Origin: Parasitella parasitica
Taxonomy: Eukaryota; Mucoromycota; Mucoromycetes; Mucorales; Mucoraceae
Direction of reading: 5' to 3'
Assembly (NCBI GenBank): GCA_025201805.1
Contig: MU619329.1
Span: forward strand, 21,128-85,127
DNA length: 64,000 bases
Under the pieces are notes generated by a model. The model worked only from the letters and a program-made list of their open reading frames with translations. It searched no databases and had not been told where the DNA came from. The position numbers and the translations under genes were made by a program. This document shows positions 36,690 through 48,775 of the stretch, one piece after another (within the stretch, counting starts at the first letter, position 1; every line of letters starts with the position of its first letter).

Positions 36690-37910
36690 TAAGAGCAGTT
36701 TTCAATCCTTTTGTATTTTTAATAATTTCTTAATATATACACTCTCATACCATACATCTGTTAAAAAAAATCTTTTCATTTTAAATCACATCATATATAT
36801 CATGCATACTCTTAGTAGTATTATGAAATTGTCATTATATGCTAGATATACGATGTTGTCGTCGTGCGTTAAATATTCCAACAGCACCATGTTCATACTG
36901 TTCGTTTGGTTCATTTTGAAAAATAATGTGCATATTCGAAGGTGTGTACTTGACAAGCCGACACCAAACGTCAACTAGTCAAATTTGCGGTTCCAAAGCT
37001 ATCCATTTCAAATCGATCTCTTGATTGAGTTTTTTGTAAGTGATTGGACCCCCTAAATTATTCCGCCCTGATAATGGCATTGTATTGAACAGCGCGTATA
37101 TCAAGAATTTTTCGACCCCTTTTTCCACCTCTTGAAATACAAGTAGACATGTACTTGCGGGATTGAGAGAAGTATAAAAGCCGTCGCATTTACTTTTCTT
37201 TGTGAGCTCTGTTGATGTTGAAACATAGTGGTCATCTGCCGTTTCCTGATACCAGAGTTCTCATTGTCATGTTGATTTTTTAGCTGTTCATAGCATTTTA
37301 CTAAACAAACTAGTGCCTGGTCTATGGTCCTATGGAAGAACATAATCAGTGTTGTCTGAATATTTTTACCAAAGGAATGATAAAGAGCAATGGATTGGTG
37401 TCACCAATTACAATAACATCATTATCCGAGAAGGGTTATCTTCTACATGCTTAATCTTTGACGACAATTTATTTCTGCTAAACGGAGATCACAGGCGGAT
37501 AGAACAGCATATAATAGATATGCATAGTGGTGATCAAGAAGTAAATAGTAGTGATCCGTTACAAATTTTTATTGTGAAAACCTAATTATTAATCAAGTGT
37601 AATACTAATGGTCAATTTTCGCACTGAAGCCTTATGGCTATAGCATTATGTAATATGAATCACTGCGTACAACAAGATAGCGCTTAAAATAATAGTTGTT
37701 TCTGACCTCAGGTTAACTGACAGAGAAATTCATTCAATACGTTCAAACGCCATACCTAGCAATGCATTCCACAGGTCATGTAATCCCTAATTTTATGTGT
37801 GCAATCTGAATTTCTGTATGCGTGCAAAGTTTTCCTCCGTCTGTGCAATAATTTATTAATGGTAATAGTTTAGACTGTTCGCTATATGTACAAATGCCCA
37901 AGTTTTGGTC
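36690..37910. other. Intergenic region with one possible short gene
   Basis: About 1.2 kb. The only ORF with protein-like content is at 37349-37585 (listed separately). A TATAAAAG box at 37173-37180 could serve it. The rest is AT-rich 3' flank of the DnaJ gene and of the adenylate kinase. Confidence 0.4.
37349..37585 (+). CDS. Possible exon of an unrecognised small gene
   Basis: Open for 78 codons without an ATG start; a CAG acceptor (37347-37349) sits at its left end, so it could be a last exon. The peptide (EQWIGVTNYNNIIIREGL, LFLLNGDHRRIEQHIIDMH) has mixed composition unlike the AT-rich junk around it. I do not recognise the family. A TATAAAAG at 37173 and ATG at 37213 are possible upstream parts. 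RNA reads across the acceptor would decide. Confidence 0.25.
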   Translation: MLSEYFYQRNDKEQWIGVTNYNNIIIREGLSSTCLIFDDNLFLLNGDHRRIEQHIIDMHSGDQEVNSSDPLQIFIVKT

Positions 37911-38899
37911 TTAATTACTTGCGCCAGCAGCCATTTCTTGTGCTTCTTCGTCGCTTTCATTGATAAATGATGCAGTTGGCATTGCCGCTGTTGATAATTG
38001 TTGGAATCTTTGTCTCAGAGACGCAATTGAATAGGCCTCTGGCATATTACCTGGCAAAACACCAAGACGATTTACAATTTCGCTTTCAATTTGGGGGTAA
38101 ATTTCGTCACTTGTTTTGCCTCTAACATTCACAACGATATGCTGATAATGATCTAATAAAGGGGATGCCATAGCGTGATGCTGGTCTAGACGTACTTTGA
38201 ATACTTCGGGTGTGTCATCTGGTCTCTTGGACAAAGGCTCGCCTGTGATATCGTCTAAACCTGGTACGCGGGGTGGATTGTAAGATAGATTGTAGACTCT
38301 ACCAGAGGGAATGTGGACCCAGCGATCCATGATCCTCTGCAAAATGACGTCTTCAGGCACTTGTAAATTGATGACTAAGTTTAATGGTTGCATTAATTTA
38401 TTCAACGTAGCATCCAAGGCCTCTGCTTGGCCAATTGTTCTAGGAAAGCCATCCAATAGCCAGTTCTAAGCGACGTCGTTTAGAATATGTTGATGATGAG
38501 CATCAAAAAAATACTTACTGTGTTGCCAACATTCAACAGCTCAGAGTCAATCAAAGAAGTGAGCAGGGCGTCTGGCACTAATTTTCCATCTGAAACGTAC
38601 TGTTGAGCCTTTTTTCCCAAGGAGGTTTGGTCTGTAATGTTTTTTCGAAGCAGATCGCCACTGGATAAATGAGCAACACCAAAGTTCCTTTCTAATTTAC
38701 TCGACTGGGTTCCTTTACCAGATCCCTACATATTCACAGTTACTACATAGGCAACATTTTCCCACAGAGATTGTGCAGAACTTACGGGACAACCTATCAA
38801 CAGCAGCCGTAAAGGCTGGATGGCGTTTGTTGGGCAATCATAAAAAGCACGGATTTGCTTGTTGGAGAATTTGATAGATCGACTTATATTGCGCAACAT
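37911..38899 (-). CDS. ADK2: Mitochondrial adenylate kinase, AK3/ADK2 type (GTP:AMP phosphotransferase)
   Basis: Transfers phosphate between GTP (or ATP) and AMP in the mitochondrial matrix. Exons 38786-38899, 38519-38725 and 37911-38465 sum to 292 codons (291 aa). MLRNISRSIKFSNKQIRAFY is an Arg/Lys/Ser-rich, acid-free leader typical of mitochondrial targeting. Then come the P-loop GCPGSGKGTQSSKL, the NMP-binding HLSSGDLLR, the DGFPRTIGQAE motif, and a LID domain (WVHIPSGRVYNLSYNPP) lacking zinc cysteines, as in AK3. It is about 60 residues longer than typical AK3 because of the leader and a Ser/Ala/Glu-rich C-terminal extension. Confidence 0.92.
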
Positions 38900-41800
38900 A
38901 TGAAAGAGAGATTTGATGAAGAAGTAAAAACCAGCAGAAAAAAGGGCAACGGAATATAATTTATCTTTTCGATATGACTTTATTTGGGCACAAAGATAAG
39001 ATCAAAAAGGCGTTTTTTTTTTCACCTAATGATCCTTATGTAACCCACTAAAAAGAATTTGTACTTGGTTTTCGGATCTTACCATTTAAATTCCAGACGC
39101 TTGATAATACAGCGGTTCCATTCTGAAAGTCCTTTTTGGAATCTTACATTGTGTCTCGCAGCTCAAAGCTCGCTTTTTTATTGACAAACAGCTAAAATTC
39201 ATGTGAAAAAAAAACAAAAAAAACAAAAAGCAAAACAAACTTTGGGAGTGGAGTGGAGTCGCTGTAAAAACTGTCGCTAATCCACATTTACTATAAGATT
39301 GGTGTGTCTGAACACCCGATGAGTCTTACATATACCGTTTGTACTCTTTTTGAGTCTTGATGGATTCTATTTACAAAGCCATCCGGAGCTGTTCAATCTG
39401 CTACAAAAGAATATATAATATATCACGTTTCAAAATCAATTGAAATAAGATCATCTAGCTTTTTCAGTGAGTCCCAGAAAATGTAATGAGTTGCAGTTAC
39501 TGTACTAGTACGGTATTAGAATGTATTCTCTTAGCTTGGGATCCAAACAGTTTTTTTTTTTTTTTTTCAGTGAAAGCACCTACATTCTCTGTAAATTAAA
39601 CTCATAGTGTGAACCAAACAATCTATCACATCAATACCTACAAGTCGATATGCTGATCACATCCGTAGCTCTGCTGTTTCTGATGATGATTGAAATCTCG
39701 TGGCGACTGGAATGGATCCCTACCGTTTGTTTCCTATGGTTGTAGGGGTGGAATAAATCATCAACTTAAATCTGAAGCGTTTTAATTGAATAAAAGTAGA
39801 AAATATAGGTTTTTTAATGAAAACATGATTATACATTTCGAAAAGAAAAACATCATGTTTATCATCGTTGATGTAGTGCATTTCATTTTTCTTCTGCCAG
39901 AATATGCACTATAACCACCGCGGTAGAAAAAAAAAGGTAGACACGGTATACGGGTAAAAAGGCAAAACCTATTTTTTCCTTGGGAAATGATTGATTTATC
40001 AGAAAAACTTGATAGGAATTGTGGAATCAGTATAATATGTTTTATAGGTTTACTGAAAAAAATCAAATATAAAATCAATAAATTACAACTTGATAAAGGC
40101 ATAGGTTTTATTATCAAATCGACAGGTGTTGCAAGATCTCGTTCATCTACTGGCAAGGTTGATGAACCTTTACATACTTTAGCTAAGGTTAAATCTTCTA
40201 CTCTCGTAATTTAACATGTACGACAGTTCTGATTAATTAGCACCTTAACTTTGTGCTAACTGACATATCAGCAGACTAAAGATAACTTCAGTCTATCTAG
40301 GTGAATAAATGGACTTTACCCTAAGTACCCTGAGCAATCTTCTATACGAAGATTATTAATTGGTATTCATCTCAGCATATATCGGTATATGTAGCATGTC
40401 TATAGCATTGTACATCTTATTAACTGTGCACATTTGTAGTCTATATCAATTTGAGGTAACTGGATGAATCTAAAAGTAAAATGCAGATTATCATAGTGAA
40501 TGTATTTCACATCAGCTATCGATTCATATCAAGACATACCCAAGTTACTTCGTAGATTCATGCTTTGCTCTTCAATTGAAAATAAGTAGGTACCCTTATT
40601 TACAGCGAATAAAGAGGCTGTTGATTGAATCTCAGCACTGTGTTTCCATTTGGCCCAGCTTTTTTCGCATAGTTCATTGCTGGATATCTCATAAACGCAA
40701 TAGGTATACCGGATATGCGTACCAAGTGTTTTATAACAAAAATTAAATTCTGCATCCAATCATATAAATTACAAGGGTATAAAAATATCTTTTCTTATTG
40801 ACAATTTTCAAATATTCAAAAAACGCCTTTTTTGATAGTTTTTAAGTAAAATCAAGCATATTTTGAGCACACTCAGCTCTATAAAGTTGACCAAACAAAC
40901 CATAATCTCAATGCCTACGCATCAATATTTTTTACGCAGCTGTAGCTCTATTATGTCTGCCAAAAATCAAAATCTTGTGGCGATCAAAATGAATCTACGA
41001 TTTTCCGGCCCTATACTTAGAGGGCCAAAATGAACCCATTCAAAAGGGTAAAAATCAATTCCGTTTTTCGAGATTTTCTCGCTCAAAAATTGGTATTTTT
41101 TGATCAAACAAAAACTATTCCGTAGCTGTGTTGTAGCTCTATGTTTATATTGCTATATCATGTATCTTTAAATACTATTTATTGCTCTGAAAGTTGTGAA
41201 AATATATGAAGCCTCTGCTAAAAACCAATACGTCTAGTAGAAAATTAAGTTTCAAAAAGATTTTAATAATCACTCAAACCAAAGTGTCATAGTAGCTTTT
41301 TGAGAAACAGGTGGACAAAGTTTGACGTAAAAAGACAAAATTGGCCCAAGCTTGTCGAATTCGAGATCACGTACGACATGTTTTATACCAGTACGTGTAC
41401 CAAAATGTGCTTTATTATTTTACTTAGGAACTTGAAATTGGTTTAGTTGCAAAATATGGTACTTGTTATAGGAACATATGCTGTAAAATTTGGAAAATCT
41501 GCAAAATTTGGTTTTGGGAATATCTCGACAGCAAAGATAGATAGCGAGAATCGGAAGACGTAGTGAGGTACAGCTATCATACTAGAATTAACCTTTGTTC
41601 TTAGTTTGGACCTCAAATTCGTACCTAAAAATGACCCTGAAGGTTGACCCAAAGTTGAAAACTGAAAATCGAATATGAGGTTTGGGGTCCAAACATAGCA
41701 AGATCTAAAAAATGGCCAGAGGTTCATAGAACTCGGACATGTTGTAAAATGCTGCAAAAAAAGAAGAATTTAGCTGAAGGTTGTGTTTCTATCGCATAAT

Positions 41801-42674
41801 AGTTTGTAAAGATATCAGAGATTGTAGATTATGCTTTTAAGCGGGGGAAAAGGTGATGGTTTAGATTGTATTGCTATTATTTTGGCCATAAATAAAAGTA
41901 TAAAAAAAAAACTTAATGCTATATTTTGTGGCATATCAATTATTTATATATACCAAGGTAGCTTTATGTTGCTTTTTGAATCAATGCCTTAATCCTATAT
42001 TGGAAGAAAATGCAATAATGCAACGATGACTGTATACACAGTAACTCGAAACTCAGCGGGACGTTTGCGTTCGATTTTACATCAAACCCTAGGATATACA
42101 TACAAAATGAGCATGCTGCAAACTCAAACTTTGTCGGGAAAAAGGTTTTATAATCTAACAATTGCACTGAAATTAGATCACCAAAACTATTCGGAACCTA
42201 CAGTCATTTGTGCTTTAATATGTCCTTCATCAAAATTTGTATGCGTTTTCATAGGATCAATTGTGTGATTGACTTTGAGGATACACAAAAAGCCAAATTA
42301 AAACATCCTTTACTAATAAAATAAAAATCCTTACAAAAATATTAGGAAAACATACAGAAATCGTGAGCATAAAAGATCTTGTATTATTTTTTGTTTAATG
42401 AAATCCTATACAAAATCAATCCTTTGACAGAAAGAGCTTAATACACACGTCCCATTGAGATGATACTTGAAGGCTGAAAATACTTATACGTATCAGATGA
42501 GAAAGAAAAGAGTTATTCATGTTGTATAATAGGTAATTCATAAAAAAGAGAGACGTGTTTATTGCTTAATTATATCATAGATGAGTTTGGTACATTCCGC
42601 TACATGATAGTTCTAAAATGACTAGTTAAGCATTCTATTATATCAGTTTCAAAATTACTCTCCATCAACAATTT
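38900..42674. other. Gene-poor, AT-rich island
   Basis: About 3.8 kb without a supported gene. Short ORFs at 39987-40214, 41443-41757 (minus) and 42026-42268 show no recognisable content. A diverged repeat pair lies at 39608-39722 and 40887-40997. Poly-T and poly-A runs occur at 39551-39567 and 41904-41913. The left end holds the adenylate kinase promoter. Confidence 0.5.
39608..39722 (+). repeat. Diverged repeat, copy 1 (partner at 40887-40997)
   Basis: By-eye alignment with 40887-40997 shows shared order ACCAAACAA, CAAT(A/G)CCTAC, TGTAGCTCT-like (CGTAGCTCT here), TGTTTCTG versus TATGTCTG and ATCT(C/T)GTGGCGA. The copies are clearly related but diverged. A shorter third segment (GTAGCTGTGTTGTAGCTCTATG) is at about 41123-41144. 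Nature unknown; no ORF. Confidence 0.45.
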
Positions 42675-44097
42675 TCAACTAATAGGGAATGGCTTTATAT
42701 TTAAATTACCATTCTTCTGTATGAGATCAATCACAAAGGAAAATACAGCTTGCATATTCTTCTCGTCGTTTTGTTTTATTGCCTGTTGGATTGCAGATTT
42801 AATCAACTCAATAACTGGGTTGAACTGGGGTGTGTCGCCTTGTAAGCTTTGAATTACTTTGAGGATGATGCCCAAGATATAAATAGCATCAGGCGCTGAT
42901 GCCGCAGGTGTTGATGTTTGTGTAGGCAAAGATAAAGAAGGAAACCTTGCAGATGTTGTGATTGTTACTGTAGATATTACTGACTGACTAGAAGTTACTG
43001 TTGCTGTAATTGTTTCTGGTCTTGTCATCTCGTTGGTGATTATAACGGTTTTTGTGATGGTATCTTTACCCGTATTATTGCTGCAGAGTTTACTGGAAAT
43101 AGAGCCAGGAACGGCAGTTTCAGTTTGGAAGAAATTATCCCAAAGACATCCCAATGTCTTTGTGATTGTCGCAGTTGTCGTTGACGTTGATGGGGTGGCG
43201 GTTACAGTTACATATTCTTTGCTAGGTATTGATGTTACAGTAACGTATTCTCTACTGGGAGTAGATGTTACAGTAACGTATTCTTTACTGGGAGTAGATG
43301 TTACAGTTACATATTCTTTACTGGGTGTAGATGTTACAGTTACATATTCTTTACTTGGCGTAGATGTCACAGTAATATATTCCTTGCGAGGTGTAGACAC
43401 AACAGTAACGTACTCTTTACTTGGTGTAGCTACGACAGTAATATATTCTAGATTTTTTTGAGTCGTTGTGGAATTATTGAATACAGTTGTAGTGTTGAAA
43501 ACAGTAGTTGTTTTCCTTTGTCCAAAAAAGTCGAATCCATCTGTTGTAATTGTCTTTGTGGATGTGGCAGTAGTCGTAGTAGTCGTAAGAGGAATTGTTT
43601 CAGTTTTAGTAGTCGTGATAGTATATATGCCGAATGGGCCCGGCGTTGGCATTACAGTTGTTGTATACACAGATGCTAAGGCGCTACATATTTCTGGCAT
43701 TACCACTTGTCAATGTAAACACAAATGGTTGAGGTGAGTATTATGTTTTGGCAAAAACACAATCGTTTGGGCATTTACATCTTACTGGGGTTTGTGCACT
43801 GGTCGCTGGAATTGTTGCATCACTCAATAGCAAAGATGGCGAGCTTGGGTTCCAGGGACCACCAGATAAGTTATCAGGGTTTAGGGATTGCAATACTTTT
43901 GCTGAAACGCTACTAAAAAATTGATCACCCGAGCTTGAAAACTAATGAATGAATTTAATATGAGATTAATCCATAAAAATTACTGTTCCAATTCATATTA
44001 CACTCTGAGTATAAACATTTCTCAATGGTACCCTAGCAGCAGCAAATACAGAGCATTTGATCTGTAATAGAAAATGCAATAAAAGTAGCATCTTCAT
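42675..44097 (-). CDS. Secreted Ser/Thr-rich (mucin-like) repeat protein
   Basis: The first exon (44002-44097) encodes a signal peptide (MKMLLLLHFLLQIKCSVFA), the second (from 43941) a Ser/Pro-rich segment, and the third (to 42675) the repeat region. Keeping frame into exon 3 needs the donor at 43799 (A then GTGCAC) and acceptor at 43706, giving 423 codons. The stronger-looking GTAAGA donor at 43785 breaks the frame, so this junction is unproven. Exon 3 carries nine 11-residue units of type EYVTVTSTPSK, flanked by Thr-rich sequence likely to be O-mannosylated. The C-terminal 80 residues are folded-looking (DAIYILGIILKVIQSLQG). No GPI signal is visible. Probably a cell-wall or extracellular protein; function unknown. 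Confidence 0.75.
43152..43448 (-). repeat. 33-base minisatellite, nine units, in coding frame
   Basis: Nine consecutive 33-base units encode EY(V/I)TV(T/V)(S/A)(T/I)P(S/R)(K/R/T). The outer units are the most diverged and several inner units encode identical peptides with few silent changes, the pattern left by unequal exchange or slippage. All units keep the frame. Confidence 0.92.
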
Positions 44098-44787
44098 GCT
44101 TGTAGACAACTTCAACACAACAAAAAGGTTACGAAAAGAGTAGCATCCACATACAACGTATTAGAACTTTAAATAAAAGCCAGAATGTTTGGATCTTGAC
44201 CTACATTCTTTGGTATTGTTTCCATACATATCTCATTCTAATATATTTTATATATTTACATATGACAGAGATATCTTCTTGAACATACGTATAATTCCGC
44301 CTTTCAGATTTAAAGACATTCTAGTATCAATGCTATTGGTTCAACTCCGTTTTATCACAATAAGTAATTTCAGTTACTTGCATTGATTGCTAGTAAATTC
44401 AACATTTTTTCGTCGTTTGTTCATTTCGTGCTTTTGTTGTTATCAGCGACTTTTAAGAGTCCATACTGCTATTATTTTTGAAGATTTAATGAGGATATCG
44501 CAGGTCAAGCAGGGTTTGCACTTGAACATTTAATGATAAAGGATTGACATAAGAAATTTTCTTTCTGTGAATTTTTTGTTCTAATATCATCTAAGTTGTA
44601 TTTTATTCATTTTTGTAAATAAACTTTTGTTGTTGTATAAAAAAAAAAAGTATAAATACGAGAGTTTCGATTTAATTAATTTACGTAGAGCTAAAGAAAA
44701 GGAAAAGCTTTTGAGAATATGTGAAATGGAATAGAGGAAAATGTGAAAGAAGAAATTATATATATATAAAAAAGAAATCGAAGATAT
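44098..44787. other. Intergenic region between the mucin-like gene and ARB1
   Basis: About 690 bases with the promoter of the mucin-like gene and the ARB1 3' end. It has an A run (44639-44649) followed by TATAAATA (44651-44658, plus strand), and an AT dinucleotide run at 44757-44768. No gene seen. Confidence 0.45.
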
Positions 44788-46669
44788 TTACAACTTGACA
44801 TTCTTTCTGAGTGTTTCCTTGTATTCAGCAATGGAACCAGAGAAAGGTTCAACTTTTCCGTTTTCACAACGCCAAATTTGCTTTGCAACTTGAGAAATCA
44901 AACGGAAATCGTGAGAAACAAGCACTACACCACCGCTGAAAGCGTTGATGGCATCGGCGAGGGAGTCAATGGACTCCATATCCAAATGATTAGTAGGTTC
45001 ATCCAACAAGATGATGTGAGGACGGAGAACAGATAATTCTGCAAATACAAGACGAGACTTGAGACCATCAGAAAGAGTACTGATGAGAGATGTTTGATGA
45101 GAACCACTCAAACCAAAACGACCGAGTTGAGAACGCCAGTGCGCAATATCAGTGGAAACACTGGGGAACTTATCACGCATGTAATCGATAGGTGATTTGG
45201 TTTGATCGAGTTGGTCATTAGAGTGCTGAGAGTATTTACCAAGCTTCAAAGCAGTATGAGGTTGAACGCGACCATCCGTAGGGTGGAGCTCCTTGTTCAT
45301 CAGCTTAAGCAAAGTAGACTTACCAGCACCATTAGGTCCGACTAACGCGACACGGGAATCCATATCAAAACCCAATTCGAGATGTCTGTAAAGACAGTTA
45401 GCCATATTACCATCATAAGAGAAAGAAACATCCTGGAAGGCGAGAACAGGGGGAGGAAGTTTTTCGACATTAGTGAAGGTAAACTTGAAAGGCAACGGAT
45501 TCTCGACTTTTTCAATGAGACCGGCAGCTTCCATCTTATCGATGATCTTCTGCTTGGACTTGGCTTGTCTAACCAAGTTGGCATAAGTACCGGCAGAAGC
45601 AATGAATTTCTTAATATGAGCAATTTCTTCTTGTTGCTTAGCATAAGCTTTAGCTTGGTTGACTTCATTTTCTTCCTTGGTCTTGATAAACATATCATAA
45701 TTACCACCGTAGTAGTTAAGCTTACGCTTATGGGTCAAGTGCATCATGTTGGAACAAACACCGTTCAAGAAATCTTGAGAGTGAGAAACGATAACAAGAA
45801 TACGATCATAAGTTTTCAAGTATTCTTCAAGCCAGACAGTGGCTTCCAAATCCAAATGGTTAGTAGGCTCATCCAAAAGCAACAAGGTAGGCTTAATGAA
45901 AAGAGCACGGGCAAGGGCAACACGCATTCTCCAACCACCAGACATGTCCTTGGTCATTTTCTTCATCTGTTTGGTATCGAAACCCAAACCAGCCAAAAGA
46001 GTACAGGCTCTAGTCTCAAAAGTAGCGGGATCCATTTGTTCAATACGCTCATAGATGTCATCCAACAATGGGTTGTCTCCTGCATCTTCCTCACCGAGAA
46101 GATCCTCGACTTGCTTTTCAAGACGAGCAACTTCCTTTTGAGCAGAGGCAATTACAGCTTCGATTGCGTTTTGATCAGACGGCTCAGCTTCTTGGTTCAA
46201 AAGATAGATCTACAATTAAATGCATGAGTAAAGGCATTTAACTGATGTTGTCTCCCCATCTTTCTCTCTTTGGTATACACTTAATACTTACATCGATATG
46301 TTCAGGAATTTCCATATCACGACCGGCAAGGGATGCCAAGAAGGTAGATTTACCAGAACCATTAGCACCAATGAGACCATAACGTCTACCAAAATTGAGT
46401 TCGATAGAGGCATTGTCAATCAATACACGACCGTGGAAATTAAGAGAGAATGAATCAATTTTGATATCTCTACTTCTCTCCTGAGAGGAGTAAACACCGG
46501 TGGCAGTACGATCAGTGCTAATCTTGAGGTTATCAAGCTTCAAATCTTCAGTAGAGTTGTTTTCTGAAGCCATCATGGGTGTATTCTTGCCAGAAGACAG
46601 AGGAGTACCCTTCTTGGCTGCTCTAGCTGCGAGACGCTTGGCCTTGGATGCAGAGATATTTGCACTCAT
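44788..46669 (-). CDS. ARB1: ABC-F ATPase ARB1 (ABCF2 homolog)
   Basis: Soluble twin-ATPase that shuttles with pre-ribosomes and acts in 40S and 60S biogenesis. Exons 46292-46669 and 44788-46209 sum to 600 codons (599 aa). A lysine/alanine-rich N terminus (MSANISASKAKRLAARAAKKG) precedes two nucleotide-binding domains without membrane segments. NBD1 has GANGSGKST, LARALF and LLLLDEPTNHLD; its signature is MSGGWRMR. NBD2 has GPNGAGKST, a signature LSDGLKSR in place of LSGGQ, and IILLDEPTNHLDMES. The linker helices between the domains match the ABC-F arrangement. Confidence 0.93.
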
Positions 46670-47727
46670 CGTTTGTATATTCCTTTAGTGTAGTAAAAGA
46701 AAAATAAAGAAGGCAAGAGCAAGGTACTTATTTAAAGAAAACTTTTTCTTTACTCTAAAACCGATGTGACTCCTCTGCTTAAAAGCTTTCATTGGCTTGC
46801 AAATCGACACTATTATAGCGCTATCACTGTTACAGCCACAATGTTTGCATCTGCAAAACGCTCAAATTCGCTTTACATTACCCAAAAGTCCGTCTTTATT
46901 ATCTTTGAAATTCTCTTTAAAACTTATTGACGACCTAAATTGCTTAATGGCTTCCCATCAGGGTGGTTCTTTGTCAAAGCAGTTTTGAAAATTTTCAATA
47001 TAATGTTGAGGCGATGTTACAAAATCTTTCGTACAGTAGCCTCACTGACTCTGGTTTTCAATTCCCGGGCTCAGTATGGACTATAAGCTTCGCAATATTG
47101 TCTGAGATATGGATGCATGCAATGTCCATAGCAACATTGATGTTTCTCAGTTTGGGTAACTAACTCACTTCACCTGACGTTTTCGAAATGAACTTGATGT
47201 AAAAAAAAAAATTCCATCACAGCCCCAAGTTTCTTTGCAAATTCTCCATTGCAGCCCTGCAATTTGATCTTCATTGTTTTTGCAATGATTCGGATATTTA
47301 GCTCGAGTTTCAGGTCGAATTTCAAGCATTTGACCAACTAAATCTTGGCTAACATTTTATAGCTAGTGATTACTCAGAGCATTCATTAATGTACTCATGT
47401 GTTAACATGTGGTGTTGTTATGTCTATTTGATGCGTCAAATTCAATTGATAAAATTATCAAAGATTAAATGTGTGTTTCATTTGGTGTCGAGCATCCTGA
47501 AATACTGCATTTGCCATGGCGACGTAAAATCAATGATGAATGTAGTGGTTACACAATATTAATACCAATAGTGGCTTTTTAGCAACATGTTCAGGTAGGA
47601 ATACTCTATATAATAATGGTTTAATATTTGAAAACCTCATGTAAAATATAATATATAGTCCCAATGCTACGAGTGTTAGCATCGAGACCTTTTGTGAAAA
47701 AGCCTACTACCGCATAAAATACTACCA
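46670..47727. other. Intergenic region, no gene seen
   Basis: About 1.06 kb between ARB1 and SLX1. It holds the ARB1 promoter (a TTCTTT-rich stretch near 46735-46755) and the SLX1 3' flank. ORFs of about 60 codons show no conserved content. Confidence 0.45.
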
Positions 47728-48775
47728 CTAAGTTAAATTGATAGTCGACAAAGACGAATTTGAGGAATAGTCGTACATTTCCTCGTTTTGGTCTTCAATT
47801 GCTGACTGATTTGCTTTGCTTGCATTTTTCAATTTGAGGCTTTGAATCAAATCTCCCCATAACAGCTTGATATCGCAATTTGGACATCTTCCCATCACAG
47901 GAAGCAGCTCCAAAGGTGTAGTCCATTTCGCTGCCAAACACAATGCATGGCTCTTCATTGTATAACAACCATAGCATTCTACATAGTCAATGGTAGCTTC
48001 CTACAAGAAAAGGTTAATGTTGGGCTGAAATCCAAGATAATGCTGCCCATTTACATCCAATAAAGTTGTATCACACAGAAAGCAAGTCTGATTCACAGCG
48101 CCTGAACGCCTTGTTAGCCCGAATCTTGTCAAGATATTGCTATCTACATAGTTATAGACTTCACTGTCAAATACGAGAAGACATAGCATATTTTGAACAC
48201 CAACAACAAACCATTCTCCTTTATATCTCTGAGCAAATCCTCAACTGAACCAAGAGAAGAAGTAATTTGTGGTGGTAATGATGCGTTTTCTAGAAACAGC
48301 AACTGCATATTTGGTTCAAGAAAGCGGATTTTGAGAGGTAGCAGTGAAAAAGGCTTTGTTTTAAAAAGTATCTGCGCTGCCCACATCTTTGTAAGCATCA
48401 AATTAGATCCTTTAATGTTCTCCTGCAATCGAGATTTCAGTTCATTTGCAAGGGCTTTTGTGTGTCGGCTAACAAGAGGCTTTTGCCATGCACACTCAAA
48501 TTGAAGCGCATGTATCTTGGAAGGAAAGCCATAAACAATCATGACATATTCCCTGATTAGATTGTTTTGAGTACAGGCAATTACAGCTGACTGATCAATA
48601 AATACTACCATGGTCTATGTTTTCTTGTGCGATAGGCACCTTGCGTAAGCTCTCCATTGTGCTGTCTCAAACGTCGAATTGGATTCGGCGTTGATCCCAC
48701 ATACACTTTGTTCTTTTGGCCTTCTTTTAGAGAGCGAATCAAATAGCAGCTATAGAACGAGCAGTATGCTGACAT
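47728..48775 (-). CDS. SLX1: Structure-specific endonuclease subunit SLX1
   Basis: GIY-YIG nuclease that, with SLX4, cuts branched DNA such as Holliday junctions and stalled forks. Exons 48609-48775, 48208-48552, 48055-48163 and 47728-48000 sum to 298 codons (297 aa, the usual size). The N-terminal nuclease has [27 protein letters not shown] and [17 protein letters not shown]. The C-terminal RING-like zinc finger has CFLC ... CYGC ... H ... C ... GRCPNCD. The donor of intron 2 (GTTGTT) is weak but is the one I found that keeps frame. Start taken at [12 protein letters not shown] by family comparison; an in-frame ATG at 48892 would run into the HOG1 promoter. Confidence 0.88.

Noticed and set aside
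43152-43448. CRISPR-like array
   Set aside because: The units are contiguous with no spacers and lie in a coding frame; the genome is eukaryotic.
43033-43461. Val/Thr-rich repeat ORF on the plus strand
   Set aside because: It is the mirror of the EYVTVTSTPSK repeats. The minus strand has a signal peptide exon and Thr/Pro-rich coding, so that strand is the gene.
45382-46227. 281-codon plus-strand ORF inside ARB1
   Set aside because: Shadow of the ABC-F coding sequence, which has complete Walker and signature motifs on the minus strand.
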